Of a DNA stretch of 64,000 nt, positions 23,005 through 33,253 are shown in pieces; position 1 is the first letter of the stretch; every line of letters begins with the position of its first letter. Origin of the DNA: Arion vulgaris (taxonomy: Eukaryota; Mollusca; Gastropoda; Stylommatophora; Arionidae); the NCBI GenBank assembly GCA_020796225.1, contig CM036753.1, positions 2,170,001 through 2,234,000 on the forward strand, in the 5' to 3' direction. Made by a program: the position numbers and the translations under genes. The notes below the pieces were generated by a model. The model was not told where the DNA came from and did not search any database. It saw only the letters and a program-made list of their open reading frames with translations.

Positions 23005-23140
23005 CACGGAACTGTTGCCGGAGCTACGGAGTTCGTGTTTTGTGCAACACTCTCAGCAGGTGGCGTGACATTTCAGACGACAGGAACGGCGCCACATGGA
23101 GAAACCCCTGTGCAAATGAAGTCAATCCGCAGCTCACGGT
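23005..23140 (+). mobile_element. SINE family B fragment
   Basis: GTTGCCGGAGCTACGGAGTT, TTTTGTGCAACACTCTCAGC and a 3' part with GTGCAAATGAAGTCAATCC correspond to the copies at 21840 and 27480. It lacks a tRNA head. Confidence 0.7.
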
Positions 23141-23189
23141 AACATAAGGTCGAATAGCTCAACCAACAAATCAGAAATTCCTGTTAGAT

Positions 23190-23480
23190 GGGGGCTGGTT
23201 GTTTGTATATGTTTGACAGAACACTGTATGCTTATTTTGCAATTTTACTCAATTCTATGTGTTCCTGATATTTTATTGATGACAAGTGTTAATATTATGA
23301 TAATGTTGATATTTCTTATTGTTAAACTGAATTTGTCACATAATATAACTTTGATTTAGCATTTTGTCTTGTTTTTATAACGTGAATTTGTCTATATAAA
23401 ACAATACTGGAATGCGAGCATCACGTGACAGTTGTGGTCTTATTTTCCTAGAATTTTTACCTAAGCCCGCCGGTCTTATA
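23190..23480 (+). mobile_element. Dispersed repeat related to the MITE at 60781
   Basis: About 280 bp alignable with 60860-61125: shared runs include TTTTGCAATTTTACTCAATT, ATAATATAACTTTGATTTAG and ATACTGGAATGCGAG. The terminal inverted repeat of the other copy is not visible here, so the ends have decayed or this copy is truncated. Confidence 0.75.
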
Positions 23481-23639
23481 TTATCGTAGAACACGGCCAT
23501 TCCTTTGCCGTTAGACCAGTTGGACACATTTTTATTGAATTCAAGCGTGCTCATGGCACCTAGTATAGCATCTGTGACTGATTTTTGTGGGAAGACTTGC
23601 TTTTCTTATCATCAGTGTTCTTCGCCATTCAGGCGAGAC

Positions 23640-23890
23640 TTACTCAGATTTCAGAGGTAGTTGTACTAATATTTCTTACTAGTCTAAACCGTCAGATTTC
23701 AGAGGTAGTTGTACTAATATTTCTTTCTAGTCTACAACGTCAGATTTCAGAGGTAGTTGTACTAATATTTCTTTCTAGTCTACAACGTCAGATTTCAGAG
23801 GTAGTTGTACTAATATTTCTTTCTAGTCTACAACGTCAGATTTCAGAGGTAGTTGTACTAATATTTCTTTCTAGTCTACAACGTCAGATT
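23640..23890. repeat. 48-bp array, five copies
   Basis: Units with core CAGATTTCAGAGGTAGTTGT and ACTAATATTTCTTTCTAGTC. The first copy is slightly diverged (CTTACTAGTCTAAACCGT). The plus-strand frame 23585-23917 stays open only because 48 is a multiple of three. Confidence 0.95.
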
Positions 23891-23984
23891 TATTACTGTA
23901 ATTTATGTTACAGATAAAAGTAACATATTATATTTTACAGAACTAAATAACTGTTCTGTAAGATATATATTAAAAGATACAAAC

Positions 23985-24562
23985 AACTTGATGTAGATTC
24001 CTCATGATAAGAAAAGAAATGTGGCTAAGACATGATATGCAGTGGAAACCGCAGAGACAGCGGAAAAAAGGGAGAGCGTGCACATGAAGGAAAACCTTTG
24101 ACGTAGAGCTCAACAACAGACATAAGACTAGGTTTGTGATAGAGATCAAATGCATACATAAGACTAGGTTTGTGGTAGAGATCAAAGGCATACATAAGAC
24201 TAGGTTTGTGGTAGAGATCAGAGGCATACATAAGACTAGGTTTGAGATAGAACTCAAAGACATACATAGGATTATGTTTGCAGATAGAACTCAAAGACAT
24301 ACATAGGATTATGTTTGCAGATAGAACTCAAAGACATACATAGGATTATGTTTGCAGATAGAACTCAAAGACATACATAGGATTATGTTTGCAGATAGAA
24401 CTCAAAGACATGCATATGATTATGTTTGCAGATAGAACTCAAAGACATACATAGGATTATGTTTGTGGTAGAAAAAAAAGCACAAAATTGAACTGAGTAG
24501 AAGATTTTGTCTCTGTCTTATGTGTCCTTGGACGCTACGAGGACTGATCGTGATGATGATTG
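23985..24562 (+). mobile_element. LINE RT tail carrying 36/37-bp arrays
   Basis: C-terminal RT remnant. The plus strand reads EMWLRHDMQWKPQRQRKKGR (about 24015-24075), then RKTFDVELNN (about 24087-24116). After the arrays it reads DFVSVLCVLGRYED and a stop (about 24500-24543), followed by GTGATGATGATTG. The order W-x-x-H-x-M-x-W-x-P-Q, R-K-x-G-R, R-K-T, then V-x-A-L-x-x-x-G-R-Y-E-D-stop is that of LINE RT ends. One stop interrupts the GRACT-stop-RKT stretch. Confidence 0.8.
24116..24472 (+). repeat. 36- and 37-bp arrays seeded from LINE tail
   Basis: Two linked sub-arrays. The first (24117-24240) has 36-bp units with GACTAGGTTTGTGGTAGAGA and reads HKTRFVVEIKGI in the LINE frame. The second (24250-24472) has 37-bp units with GGATTATGTTTGCAGATAGA and shifts frame with each copy. 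Both descend from the codons following DVELNN. The two unit types differ by a few bases and one inserted base, so the second looks derived from the first. Confidence 0.85.
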
Positions 24563-24580
24563 TAAATGAGGAACATAGGC

Positions 24581-26056
24581 TCTTCCTTCAATAACTGACA
24601 TTACTCTCTCTCCTTCAATAACTGACATTACTCTCCCCTTCAATAACTGACATTACTATCCCCTTCAATAACTGACATTACTCTCCCCTTCAATAACTGA
24701 CATTACTCTCTCCTTCAATAACTGACATTACTCTCTCCTTCAATAACTGACATTACTCTCTCCTTCAATAACTGACATTACTCTCTCCCCTTCAATAACT
24801 GACATTACTCTCTCCTTCAATAACAGACATTACTCTCTCTCCTTCAATAACTGACATTACTCTCTCCTTCAATAACTGACATTACTATCCCCTTCAATAA
24901 CTGACATTACTCTCTCCTTCAATAACTGACATTACTCTCCTTCAATAACTGACATTACTCTCTCCTTCAATAACTGACGTTACTCTCTCCTTCAATAACT
25001 GACATTACTCTCTCCTTCAATAACTGACATTACTCTCTCTCCTTCAATAACTGACATTACTCTCTCTCCTTCAATAACTGACATTACTCTCTCTCCTTCA
25101 ATAACTGACATTACTATCTCCTTCAATAACTGACATTACTCTCTCCTTCAATAACTGACATTACTCTCCCCTTCAATAACTGACATTACTCTCTCCTTCA
25201 ATAACTGACATTACTCTCCTTCAATAACTGACATTACTCTCTCCTTCAATAACTGACATTACTCTCCTTCAATAACTAACATTACTTTCCTTCAATAACT
25301 GACATTTCTCTCCCATTCAATAACTGACATTACTCTCTCCTTCAATAACTGACATTACTCTCCCCTTCAATAACTGACATTACTCTCTCCCCTTCAATAA
25401 CTGACATTACTCTCTCCTTCAATAACTGACATTACTCTCTCCCCTTCAATAACTGACATTACTCTCTCCTTCAATAACTGACATTACTCTCCCCTTCAAT
25501 AACTGACATTACTCTCTCCTTCAATAACTGACACATTATTTCTCCCTTCAATAACTGACATTACTCTCTCCCCTTCAATAACTGACATTACTCTCTCCTT
25601 CAATAACTGACATTACTCTCTCCTTCAATAACTGACATTACCCTCTCCTTCAATAACTGACATTACTCTCTCCTTCAATAACTGACATTACTCTCCCCTT
25701 CAATAACTAACATTACTCTCTCCTTCAATAACTGACATTACTCTCTCCTTCAATAACTGACATTACTCTCTCCCCTTCAATAACTGACATTACTCTCTCC
25801 TTCAATAACTGACATTACTCTCCCCTTCAATAACTGACATTACTCTCTCCCCTTCAATAACTGACATTACTCTCTCTCCTTCAATAACTGACATTACTCT
25901 CTCTCCCCTTCAATAACTGACATTACTCTCTCCTTCAATAACTGACATTACTCTCTCTCTCCTTCAATAACTGACATTACTCTCTCTCCTTCAATAACTG
26001 ACATTACTCTCTCTCCTTCAATAACTGACATTACTCTCTCCCCTTCAATAACTGAC
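24581..26056. repeat. 25-bp minisatellite, about 60 copies
   Basis: Units with core CTTCAATAACTGACATTACT and a CTCTCC spacer whose length varies by two-base steps (CTC, CTCTC, CTCTCTC, CTCCC). The TC-dinucleotide spacer behaves as a small microsatellite inside each unit. Rare variants include CAATAACAGACATT and GACACATTATT. It begins about 20 bp after the LINE 3' end. Confidence 0.96.
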
Positions 26057-27227
26057 ATCTCTTTCCCCTTTAGTTAGCGCTATCTAGTAAATATCAAACA
26101 TCTAAGAAAGAAAGAAAGAAAGAAAAACATCTCAATAAACAAACAATACATAAATATAACAGGTCACTCAGCGGAGATTAAGAAATAAAATGGCCACCAT
26201 TTGCCAGAAATTTTAAATGGACAAATGGGAGACATGATAATTCTCATATTGTCAATAATTCTTGCTGGCTTTCATCTGATATGCGTAAGAATAAGTTACA
26301 GCAAACAAGAGGTGCATAGATATGCGTAAGAAATCATGTATCCTTTATACAAGCATATTGTATGTATTGATATTCATAGACATATTCCTATATTCTTTTA
26401 TGTGATAGATTTCTGATTTGATGTATCTGCAAGCCAGGATTTGGAATACGCTAAACAATATCATCATTTCATTCTGTGGAATATTGATAGTTCTCTATTT
26501 CAATGTATTTATGCCAGATAAATCAAATCCGTTTCAAGCTTGAAGCTGAAGTAGCCATAAAAGAAACTTGTAGGGGCGTAAACTCATGTATTCATTTTGT
26601 CTTTATTATATTTTCCTTCGGTTCGCGGCCGCTCGAGGACGATTGAAGCGAGAAAGAAACCATCCCAATATTGAGGAAAACGACTCGCGGAAGGATTCTA
26701 ATATCCGTGTTCATTGTAAAGGCACTCACATGGAAGAATCTCACGCTCCTTCCTCGAGTGATAAATGCAGTACAGACCCTAGAGTCCTTACTCGTGTGTC
26801 ATCTTCGTCAGACATAGAAAAGAAAATGGTGGACGCAAAATGGCAATTTATCACTGGAGAAGAGTGTGAAACGCATGCACTTTGTACATCTGCATTCTGG
26901 GAAATATAAAGCAATAACATGTTTGAATAGATTATCCGCTCTAGCTAATCCCAAGGTTTCAAATGAGAAGCGTAACGACTAGAGAGAGAGACATCAATAA
27001 TAAATCTGGAAAATGAACAATATGGGAGAGATAAAATACAATTATTCAGCTGTGAATGAGCAACGTAATAAGATGTGTGGACAGATAAACAACATACATA
27101 CGTCAATAGATACATATAAATGCACATATATATGTAAACATATATTTACGTACACATTATACATACGCGTAGAGTTTACAGATAGACAAACAAATAGATA
27201 GACGGAGTGTGTCTTGATTCATTGAGT
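26057..27227. other. Unique sequence with one unrecognised open frame
   Basis: About 1.17 kb, AT-rich, with a short (GAAA)n at 26105-26125. The longest frame is 26586-26909 (plus, 107 codons). It starts with a hydrophobic stretch and then becomes polar, with RLKRERNHPNIEEND and an Ser-rich segment. No family recognised. It could be a chance frame or an exon piece; I see no supporting splice or homology evidence. 26945-27127 (minus) is likewise unrecognised. Confidence 0.4.
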
Positions 27228-27385
27228 GAATGTTCATATACATCTCTGCCATGGCGATCTCTGCCATGGCGATCTCTGCCATGGCGATCTCTGCCATGGC
27301 GATCTGTGCCATGGCGATCTCTGCCATGGCGATCTCTGCCATGGCGATCTCTGCCATGGCGATCTCTGCCATGTCGATCTCTGTG
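27228..27385. repeat. 15-bp array at the SINE 5' end
   Basis: About ten copies of GATCTCTGCCATGGC running into GATCTCTGTGGCGAAGTGG, the head of the SINE that follows. The unit begins with the same GATCTCTG as the SINE, so the array was probably seeded at the element's 5' junction. Open frames in all three phases over it (27157-27540 and others) are artefacts of a 15-bp unit without stops. Confidence 0.92.
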
Positions 27386-28150
27386 GCGAAGTGGTTAAAT
27401 CTTCGTTTTGCGTTCCGAAGGTGGTGGCTTTGAATCGCGTCGTTCGGTTCACAAGTATATTTATTTCCAGGAACCCAAGGATTGTTGTCGGAGCTACGGG
27501 GTTCTGTTTTGTGCAGGAGTATCAGCAGGGGATTTGTCATTTCTGCTTAGAGGGACTGAGCACTATGGGGTTCTGTTTTGTGCAGGAGTATCAGCAGGGG
27601 ATTTGTCATTTCTGCTTAGAGGGACTGAGCACTATGGGGTTCTGTTTTGTGCAGGAGTATCAGCAGGGATTTGTCATTTCTGCTTAGAGGGACTGAGCAC
27701 TACAGGGTTCTGTTTGTGCAGGAGTATCAGCAGGGGATTTGTCCTTTCTGCTTAGAGGGACTGAGCACTATGGGGTTCTGTTTTGTGCAGGAGTATCAGC
27801 AGGGTATTTGTCCTTTCTGCTTAGAGGGACTGAGCACTATGGGGTTCTGTTTTGTGCAGGAGTATCAGCAGGGGATTTGTCATTTCTGCTTAGAGGGACT
27901 GAGCACTATGGGGTTCTGTTTTGTGCAGGAGTATCAGCAGGGGATTTGTCCTTTCTGCTTAGAGGGACTGAGCACTATGGGGTTCTGTTTTGTGCAGGAG
28001 TATCAGCAGGGGATTTGTCATTTCTGCTTAGAGGGACTGAGCACTATGGGGTTCTGTTTTGTGCAGGAGTATCAGCAGGGGATTTGTCATTTCTGCTTAG
28101 AGGGACCGAGCAGTATGGGGTAAAATCCGGTGCAAGTTAATCAATCCTTC
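27379..28150 (+). mobile_element. SINE family B copy inflated by a 69-bp array
   Basis: The head has the A-box match TGGCGAAGTGG (27382-27392) and a degenerate B-box (GGCTTTGAATCGCG, 27425-27438). The body starts GTTGTCGGAGCTACGGGG, as in the other family B copies. Between this and the normal 3' part (GAGCAGTATGGGGTAAAATC, GGTGCAAGTTAATCAATCC) the central segment is repeated about nine times. The plus-strand frames 27226-28140 are products of the array. Confidence 0.82.
27494..28118 (+). repeat. 69-bp array inside a SINE, nine copies
   Basis: Each unit runs from TTCTGTTTTGTGCAGGAGTA through TCAGCAGGGGATTTGTC to GGACTGAGCACTATGGGG. The same segment is present once in the SINE copies at 21860-21945 and 23040-23110. 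Length variants arise from lost G or T residues (27665-27720). The final copy shifts to GGGACCGAGCAGTATGGGG, which resembles the single-copy SINEs. Confidence 0.92.
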
Positions 28151-28159
28151 AGTTTTAGA

Positions 28160-28330
28160 CCCTATACTCGGGGATCGCGAGAGAGAGAGACCCTAGATAC
28201 TCGGGGATCGCGAGAGAGAGAGAGTGACCCTATACTCGGGGATCGCGAGAGAGAGAGACCCTAGATACTCGGGGATCGCGAGAGAGAGAGAGTGACCCTA
28301 TACTCGAGGATCGCGAGAGAGAGAGACCCT
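28160..28330. repeat. 68-bp compound array with GA microsatellite
   Basis: Alternating CTCGGGGATCGCGAGAGAGA blocks followed by either GACCCTAGATA or GAGTGACCCTATA, two and a half times. A similar GGGATCGCGAGAGAGAGAGA sequence occurs once at 51807-51826. Confidence 0.9.
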
Positions 28331-28539
28331 AAACACATATATGGAAGCCGTGATAGTGTAGAGGGTAGTGCGTTCTCTTCTTTCGGACGTGGTCCGGACA
28401 CAGCGGGAGTGGAATTTTGTTTCAACCTAGCGGCTTTCTGACCGATTCACACTTAGTGATTCACCAGAAACGAAATGAGAAATAAAGGCGGATGGCAGGA
28501 TGTTTGTGTAACCAATAAAATATACGGGCCTAACAGTGT

Positions 28540-29288
28540 ATTCCCCAATATACTTTATACAATCTGTATATATCAACGAGACAATATACTTTATACAATC
28601 TGTATATATCAACGAGACAATATACTTTATACAATCTGTATATATCAACGAGACAATATACTTTATACAATCTGTATATATCAACGAGACAATATACTTT
28701 ATACAATCTGTATATATCAACGAGACAATATACTTTATACAATCTGTATATATCAACGAGACAATATACTTTATACAATCTGTATATATCAACGAGACAA
28801 TATACGTTATACAATCTGTATATATCAACGAGACAATATATTTTATACAATCTGTATATATCAACGAGACAATATACGTTATACAATCTGTATATATCAA
28901 CGAGACAATATACTTTATACAATCTGTATATATCAACGAGACAATATACTTTATACAATCTGTATATATCAACGAGACAATATACTTTATACAATCTGTA
29001 TATATCAACGAGACAATATATTTTATACAATCTGTATATATCAACGAGACAATATACGTTATACAATCTGTATATATCAACGAGACAATATACTTTATAC
29101 AATCTGTATATATCAACGAGACAATATACTTTATACAATCTGTATATATCAACGAGACAATATACTTTATACAATCTGTATATATCAACGAGACAATATA
29201 CTTTATACAATCTGTATATATCAACGAGACAATATACTTTATACAATCTGTATATATCAACGAGACAATATACTTTATACAATCTGTA
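28540..29288 (+). repeat. 36-bp array, about 21 copies, next to LINE tail
   Basis: Units with core TATACTTTATACAATCTGTA and TATATCAACGAGACAA. The last unit replaces ATCAACGAGACAA with ATTGCAAGCGTGATC and runs without a break into LINE coding sequence (IYCKRDLASCSID). The adjoining residues are I-C-I-Y-Q-R-D in the array and I-C-I-Y-C-K-R-D at the junction, so a seed in the LINE is likely but less certain than elsewhere. Frames of 257-320 codons on both strands reflect the 36-bp period. Confidence 0.85.
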
Positions 29289-29445
29289 TATATTGCAAGC
29301 GTGATCTAGCTTCATGCAGCATAGACAAAGATAATATGCAGAGGTTGGCATGGCGAGCGGCAGTGATGATGGCTCAATACGTAACGGAAAAAAACGTCAT
29401 TCCATATGGAGGCAAAAGGAATGCAGAGGGCAGATAGATCATCCT
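29285..29445 (+). mobile_element. LINE RT tail fragment
   Basis: Plus strand CKRDLASCSIDKDN, then QRLAW and RAAVMM (29295-29375). LINE RT ends commonly show C-K-R-D-L-x-x-x-x-I-D-x-x-x-W-E-x-x-A-x-D-R-x-x-W-R. The Asp-Arg before the last Trp is missing here. Only about 50 codons remain. Confidence 0.65.
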
Positions 29446-29544
29446 CAGCATCCGTTCTAGTCAGCAGTTTCACCTGCAGCAACTGAGGCAATGATTGACT
29501 AGACTATTACAGCTATAGCAAACGTTCGTTGTCATTCAGCGCTA

Positions 29545-31672
29545 TAGTCTGTCCATTAATTCGTGAGCACGTTTGAAATTGATTTTCTCGAAAACTACCT
29601 GTTGGATCTCAGTGATTTTTGCATGCAGCCTTAGAATATCCATGACGCTAAAATAAAGCTAACCAGTAGTCCATAGATGTTACGGATTTTGCACATCGGC
29701 GAATTCCTTTGATCTTTTATGACAATTGCAAATACGGGGCTCAAATTTTAGATTTTACAGTATCCTAGAATTTGTCCATGTCAATTCTATTCATAGGTGT
29801 ATCTCCATATTAACTTGATAGGTCAAGTAATTAAGTGTGTTGCCCTTTATGTGCAATCGTGAACTTGGATACAATATGCAACAGTTAGTCCTCCCTTCGG
29901 TCACCATTAGACCCCAGGGTGTCTTAACTTCACCACAAATTGTATGATGGTAGACGCATTTGGATATGGAAATGTATACGTTGCTATTTCTCAGTCTGTA
30001 ATCAAAATATGATTTGTATCATCCCGAATCTGACGATTCCATGAGGTTGATAATTGTTACTGGCTGGACAAATTGTAATCCATCTCGGTGCTATCATTGA
30101 GAGGGACTCACGTGTCAGAACTTCAACATCACACATTTTAAACGTCCTGTTCTGTTCGGCAACTTGCCCTTTTACTTTAGCCCAGACAAGCTCTATCGGA
30201 TTGAGGTGAGCATGATATGGAGGTAGTCGCAAAGACGTGTGGCCGTATTCCGCATTGATTTTGTCAATATGAAACACCTTTGTCTTATTTGTCATCCTCA
30301 CCAGGTGCAACAACTCGGGTTTCAAATATGTATCATCGAAGCTGACATTTTCCTTAGCAAGCCAAGTCCTAATTTGATCTTTTATATTTGATGCATTTGG
30401 TACTTTGTCTTCCGCTGATACTGCGTTGTGATAGGATGCATTATCCATTACCAAGCATGATGGTCTGTTTAGAATTGGAAGTAGATCTTTCTCCATCCAG
30501 TGCCTGAAAATATGTCCATTCATTTCTGTGTGGTAGTCCCTACCGTCGGTACTTTTGATTGGAAAATAAGTCCAGCGTCATGGACAAGACCTTCTTCACT
30601 GCTTCCTGCATGTGTTAGTATAATACGCTGGCCTTTGCTGCTTGGTATTTTCTTTTCTGTTCACCGTCTACTGATTGCCATTCTTTAGCATTGGTGTGGT
30701 GAGCATTGACCCAGGATTCGTCCAAATATACAATATCATAGCCTTGCCTCCGCCGCTCACGGATCTGCCTCAGGTATTTACTTCGGGCAGCAATTAAATG
30801 TGGCTTTTCACAAATAATATTCCTGCCGCCTATAGTTTTTCTGAAGGTGAAGCCGGCGGCTCTTACAATTTTTCATAGAGTACTTTTAGAAATGTCTATG
30901 CTGCAATCTGATTGCAGTTTTAATTTCAGTTTCCTGAGAGTAACAAGTTGATTTGTCGCAAACATTTTCAAGAGCTCCCGTCTTATGACATCTATGTCAA
31001 AGTCGTCAATTGTTCTTTTCCTTCCTTGCTTGACATTAGTGCACTTTATGTCCTGTTTAATCCATCGGGAAAAGGATTCTCTATTCAGACCAAGCGCCAG
31101 TTGCGCTCGTTTCTCAGGGTTATGAATATCGAAATATAGATGACCTCTCTTAGATTCCCTACGGAAGTGTTGGTATAGTAAAACTGTAACTTTCTGCATT
31201 GTTATAAATGTGCACTTCAGACTCATTATGAATGTGATATCAATGTCAGTTTTGATAAGCCAACAAATATGATACAATAGCTTCATACAAATAGCGAGAT
31301 ACGCCTATAACTATACAACTGTATCCCAATTATAACGTCATATGCTTTCCGCTTTCAAAGTCGACTGGGTTCGGTGCACGGGATTTCGTGAAATTGTTGT
31401 ATACTCACGATATTTCTATGTTACCATAATGTATTTTTAGAACAACGCGTCTGTGTACCGTAGATCTGTTACTATTGTGTACAATCCGGTGAGGTTGATT
31501 TTAATATAACCTGAAGAAGAAATATTTCAAACTACATCAAATTTTCTTGGAAAAAAATATTTCTCTAGCGTCATGGATATTCTAAGGCTGCTTCAAAAAA
31601 TCACTGAGATTCAAAAGGTAGTTTTCGAGAAAATCAATTTCAAACGTGCTCACGAATTAATGGACAGACTTA
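29545..31672 (-). mobile_element. DDE transposon with 105-bp terminal inverted repeats
   Basis: Left inverted repeat 29546-29650 begins AGTCTGTCCATTAATTCGTG; right inverted repeat 31566-31670 is its reverse complement with a few mismatches. Both ends abut TA (29543-29544 and 31673-31674), as for TA-targeting Tc1/mariner-like elements. Between them lies one antisense transposase pseudogene. The total of 2.1 kb is a normal size for this kind of element. The exact terminal base is uncertain by one or two positions. Confidence 0.88.
30002..31286 (-). pseudogene. DDE_3-type transposase, inactivated
   Basis: Would cut and rejoin the element ends in the nucleus. N-terminal DNA-binding part: RRESKRGHLYF, NPEKRAQLALGLNRESFSRW and KRTIDDFDIDVIRRELLKM, then TLRKLKLKLQ. 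Catalytic residues: Asp in IVYLDESWVN (codon 30720-30722), Asp in LVMDNASYHN (30443-30445) and Glu in HLNPIELVWAKVKG (30191-30193), with LRLPPYHAHLNP before the Glu. All three acidic residues survive. Damage: a TGA stop after DISKSTL (about 30876), one frameshift near 30640 and one near 30550. The architecture matches the DDE-superfamily endonucleases found in many invertebrate genomes. Best start candidate is about 31197 (MQKVTVLL); the upstream Met at 31286 is less likely. Confidence 0.88.
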
Positions 31673-31900
31673 TAGAATAAACTACGTGACGTAAAACCTA
31701 TTGTTTTTGGAGACAAAGTATATATATATATATACAACCTTGAGAAAATATGTCTGAGAAAAATCTCTCTCAATTGAATGGGATCAGAGACTACCTAATA
31801 CAGAGATCCTAGGTTAAACATGTTTTATTAATCAATATTTCATCATTGTAATAACACGAGAAGTTAATGATACAATACTCTCAACTACAAAATAAAGTCG
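31673..31900. other. Unique spacer with short (TA)n
   Basis: AT-rich, with a TATATATATATATA run at about 31720-31733. No coding or element signal seen. Confidence 0.5.
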
Positions 31901-32108
31901 CAATTGTGTAGTAGCTACTACACTTACATCGGTAGAGAGATGTCCCTGGATCAACTTCATACTGGGAATGCGATTGTGTAGTAGCTACTACACTTACATC
32001 GGTAGAGAGATGTCCCTGGATCAACTTCATATTGGGAATGCGATTGTGTAGTAGCTACTACACTTACATCGGTAGAGAGATGTCCCTGGATCAACTTCAT
32101 ATTGGTAA
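31901..32108. repeat. 70-bp tandem triplet
   Basis: Three copies starting at 31901, 31971 and 32041 of a unit containing ATTGTGTAGTAGCTACTACA, a near-perfect hairpin (GTAGTAGCTACTAC), and TCGGTAGAGAGATGTCCCTG. The minus-strand frame 31957-32232 across it has no recognised domain. Confidence 0.92.
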
Positions 32109-32276
32109 TTGATTTTTGTTCCGATCTTAACGGATCTCTGTCCAACCCAGGCACAATTGGATATCTTAGCAGCACTGGGAAGAAACGACGACTGGTATGG
32201 CCACATTGTTCATCGTGTGCCGCTGTTGACAAATATATATAAACCTAACATTGTATACCCTAATATACAAAACTGA

Positions 32277-32350
32277 GCGGAGCATCTGGTCGAGTGGATT
32301 AGAGCGCGGCTCCCTCACGGAAGACCCGGGTTCAATTTACGATAAGGCCA
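32277..32350 (+). mobile_element. tRNA-like SINE head
   Basis: A-box TGGTCGAGTGG (32289-32299) and B-box-like GGGTTCAATTT (32328-32338). It looks tRNA-derived but lacks a matching acceptor stem, so a SINE head or tRNA pseudogene is more likely than a working tRNA. The sequence downstream does not match the other SINE bodies here. Confidence 0.5.
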
Positions 32351-32473
32351 AGGAGTTTTTTTTTCTGACGAGGGCATAAAGAAAACATCATCACCTCAGC
32401 AGTTTCTTGCCGACTTGACTAGTCATGTGACCATTAAATTCCACAGTCTCATGTCCCTTCTGTTCTATACCAT

Positions 32474-32803
32474 CCAAACAGCAAGACATAAACGACAGTA
32501 ATAGCAAGACATAAACGACAGTAACAGCAAGACAGAAACAGCAAGACATAAACAGCAAGACATAAACAGCAAGACATAAACAGCAAGACATAAACAGCAA
32601 GACATAAACAGCAAGACATAAACAGCAAGACAGAAACGACAGTAACAGCAAGACAGAAACGACAGTAACAGCAAGACAGACACGACAGTAACAGCAAGAC
32701 AGAAACGACAGTAACAGCAAGACAGAAACGACAGTAACAGCAAGACAGAAACGACAGTAACAGCAAGACAGAAACGACAGTAACAGCAAGACAGACACGA
32801 CAA
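32474..32803. repeat. 14- and 23-bp nested arrays
   Basis: A central block of AGCAAGACATAAAC (14 bp, about seven copies) flanked by 23-bp units AGCAAGACAGAAACGACAGT plus AAC. The 14-bp unit is the 23-bp unit without its ACGACAGTA part, so one derives from the other by internal deletion or partial duplication. Confidence 0.93.
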
Positions 32804-33130
32804 ACCTAACATTTTACTCTCCACTATAAATGACATTTTTGAAAAGGATATTTTAAAAACAATTTGTAAAAAGTAACCTCGTAGAATGTATAATCAATCA
32901 TATCGTCTGATACAGACATGCACTTTCCCTCGGCTTCAGCTCGTCTAGGGCATCCGTAGGGCATAAGCTAATATAGGTATAGATGTTTGAACTCCTGCAC
33001 CTACCTTCTCGCTCAACTCACGAACCGCTTCTGGCAAACATTGATTGTAGACGACTAATGATTGAAGTGGGTAGATTCTACAATCAATCCAGACCAGAAA
33101 TTATATTTACACTTGAGTTCTGCATGTGTT
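32804..33130. other. Unique spacer
   Basis: No gene, RNA or element recognised. GC content is slightly higher around 32930-32960. Confidence 0.5.
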
Positions 33131-33253
33131 CAACACTTCTGACATTGTGATTTGTTGAATGAAACGTGACTTGATCGTGACATCTGACATTGTGATTTGT
33201 TGAATGAAACGTGACTTGATCATGACATCTGACATTGTGATTTGTTGGATGAA
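33131..33253. repeat. 45-bp repeats bordering the 69-bp satellite
   Basis: Three copies of a 45-bp unit with TCTGACATTGTGATTTGTTG and AAACGTGACTTGATC. The last 15 bases are identical to part of the 69-bp satellite unit that follows, so the satellite probably arose from this border. Confidence 0.88.

Noticed and set aside
28427..29437. Overlapping 257-320-codon frames on both strands
   Set aside because: Simultaneous open frames in several phases on both strands are expected for a 36-bp stop-free repeat.
32277..32350. A tRNA gene
   Set aside because: A- and B-box-like sequences are present, but no paired acceptor stem or terminator is visible, so it is listed only as a SINE head.
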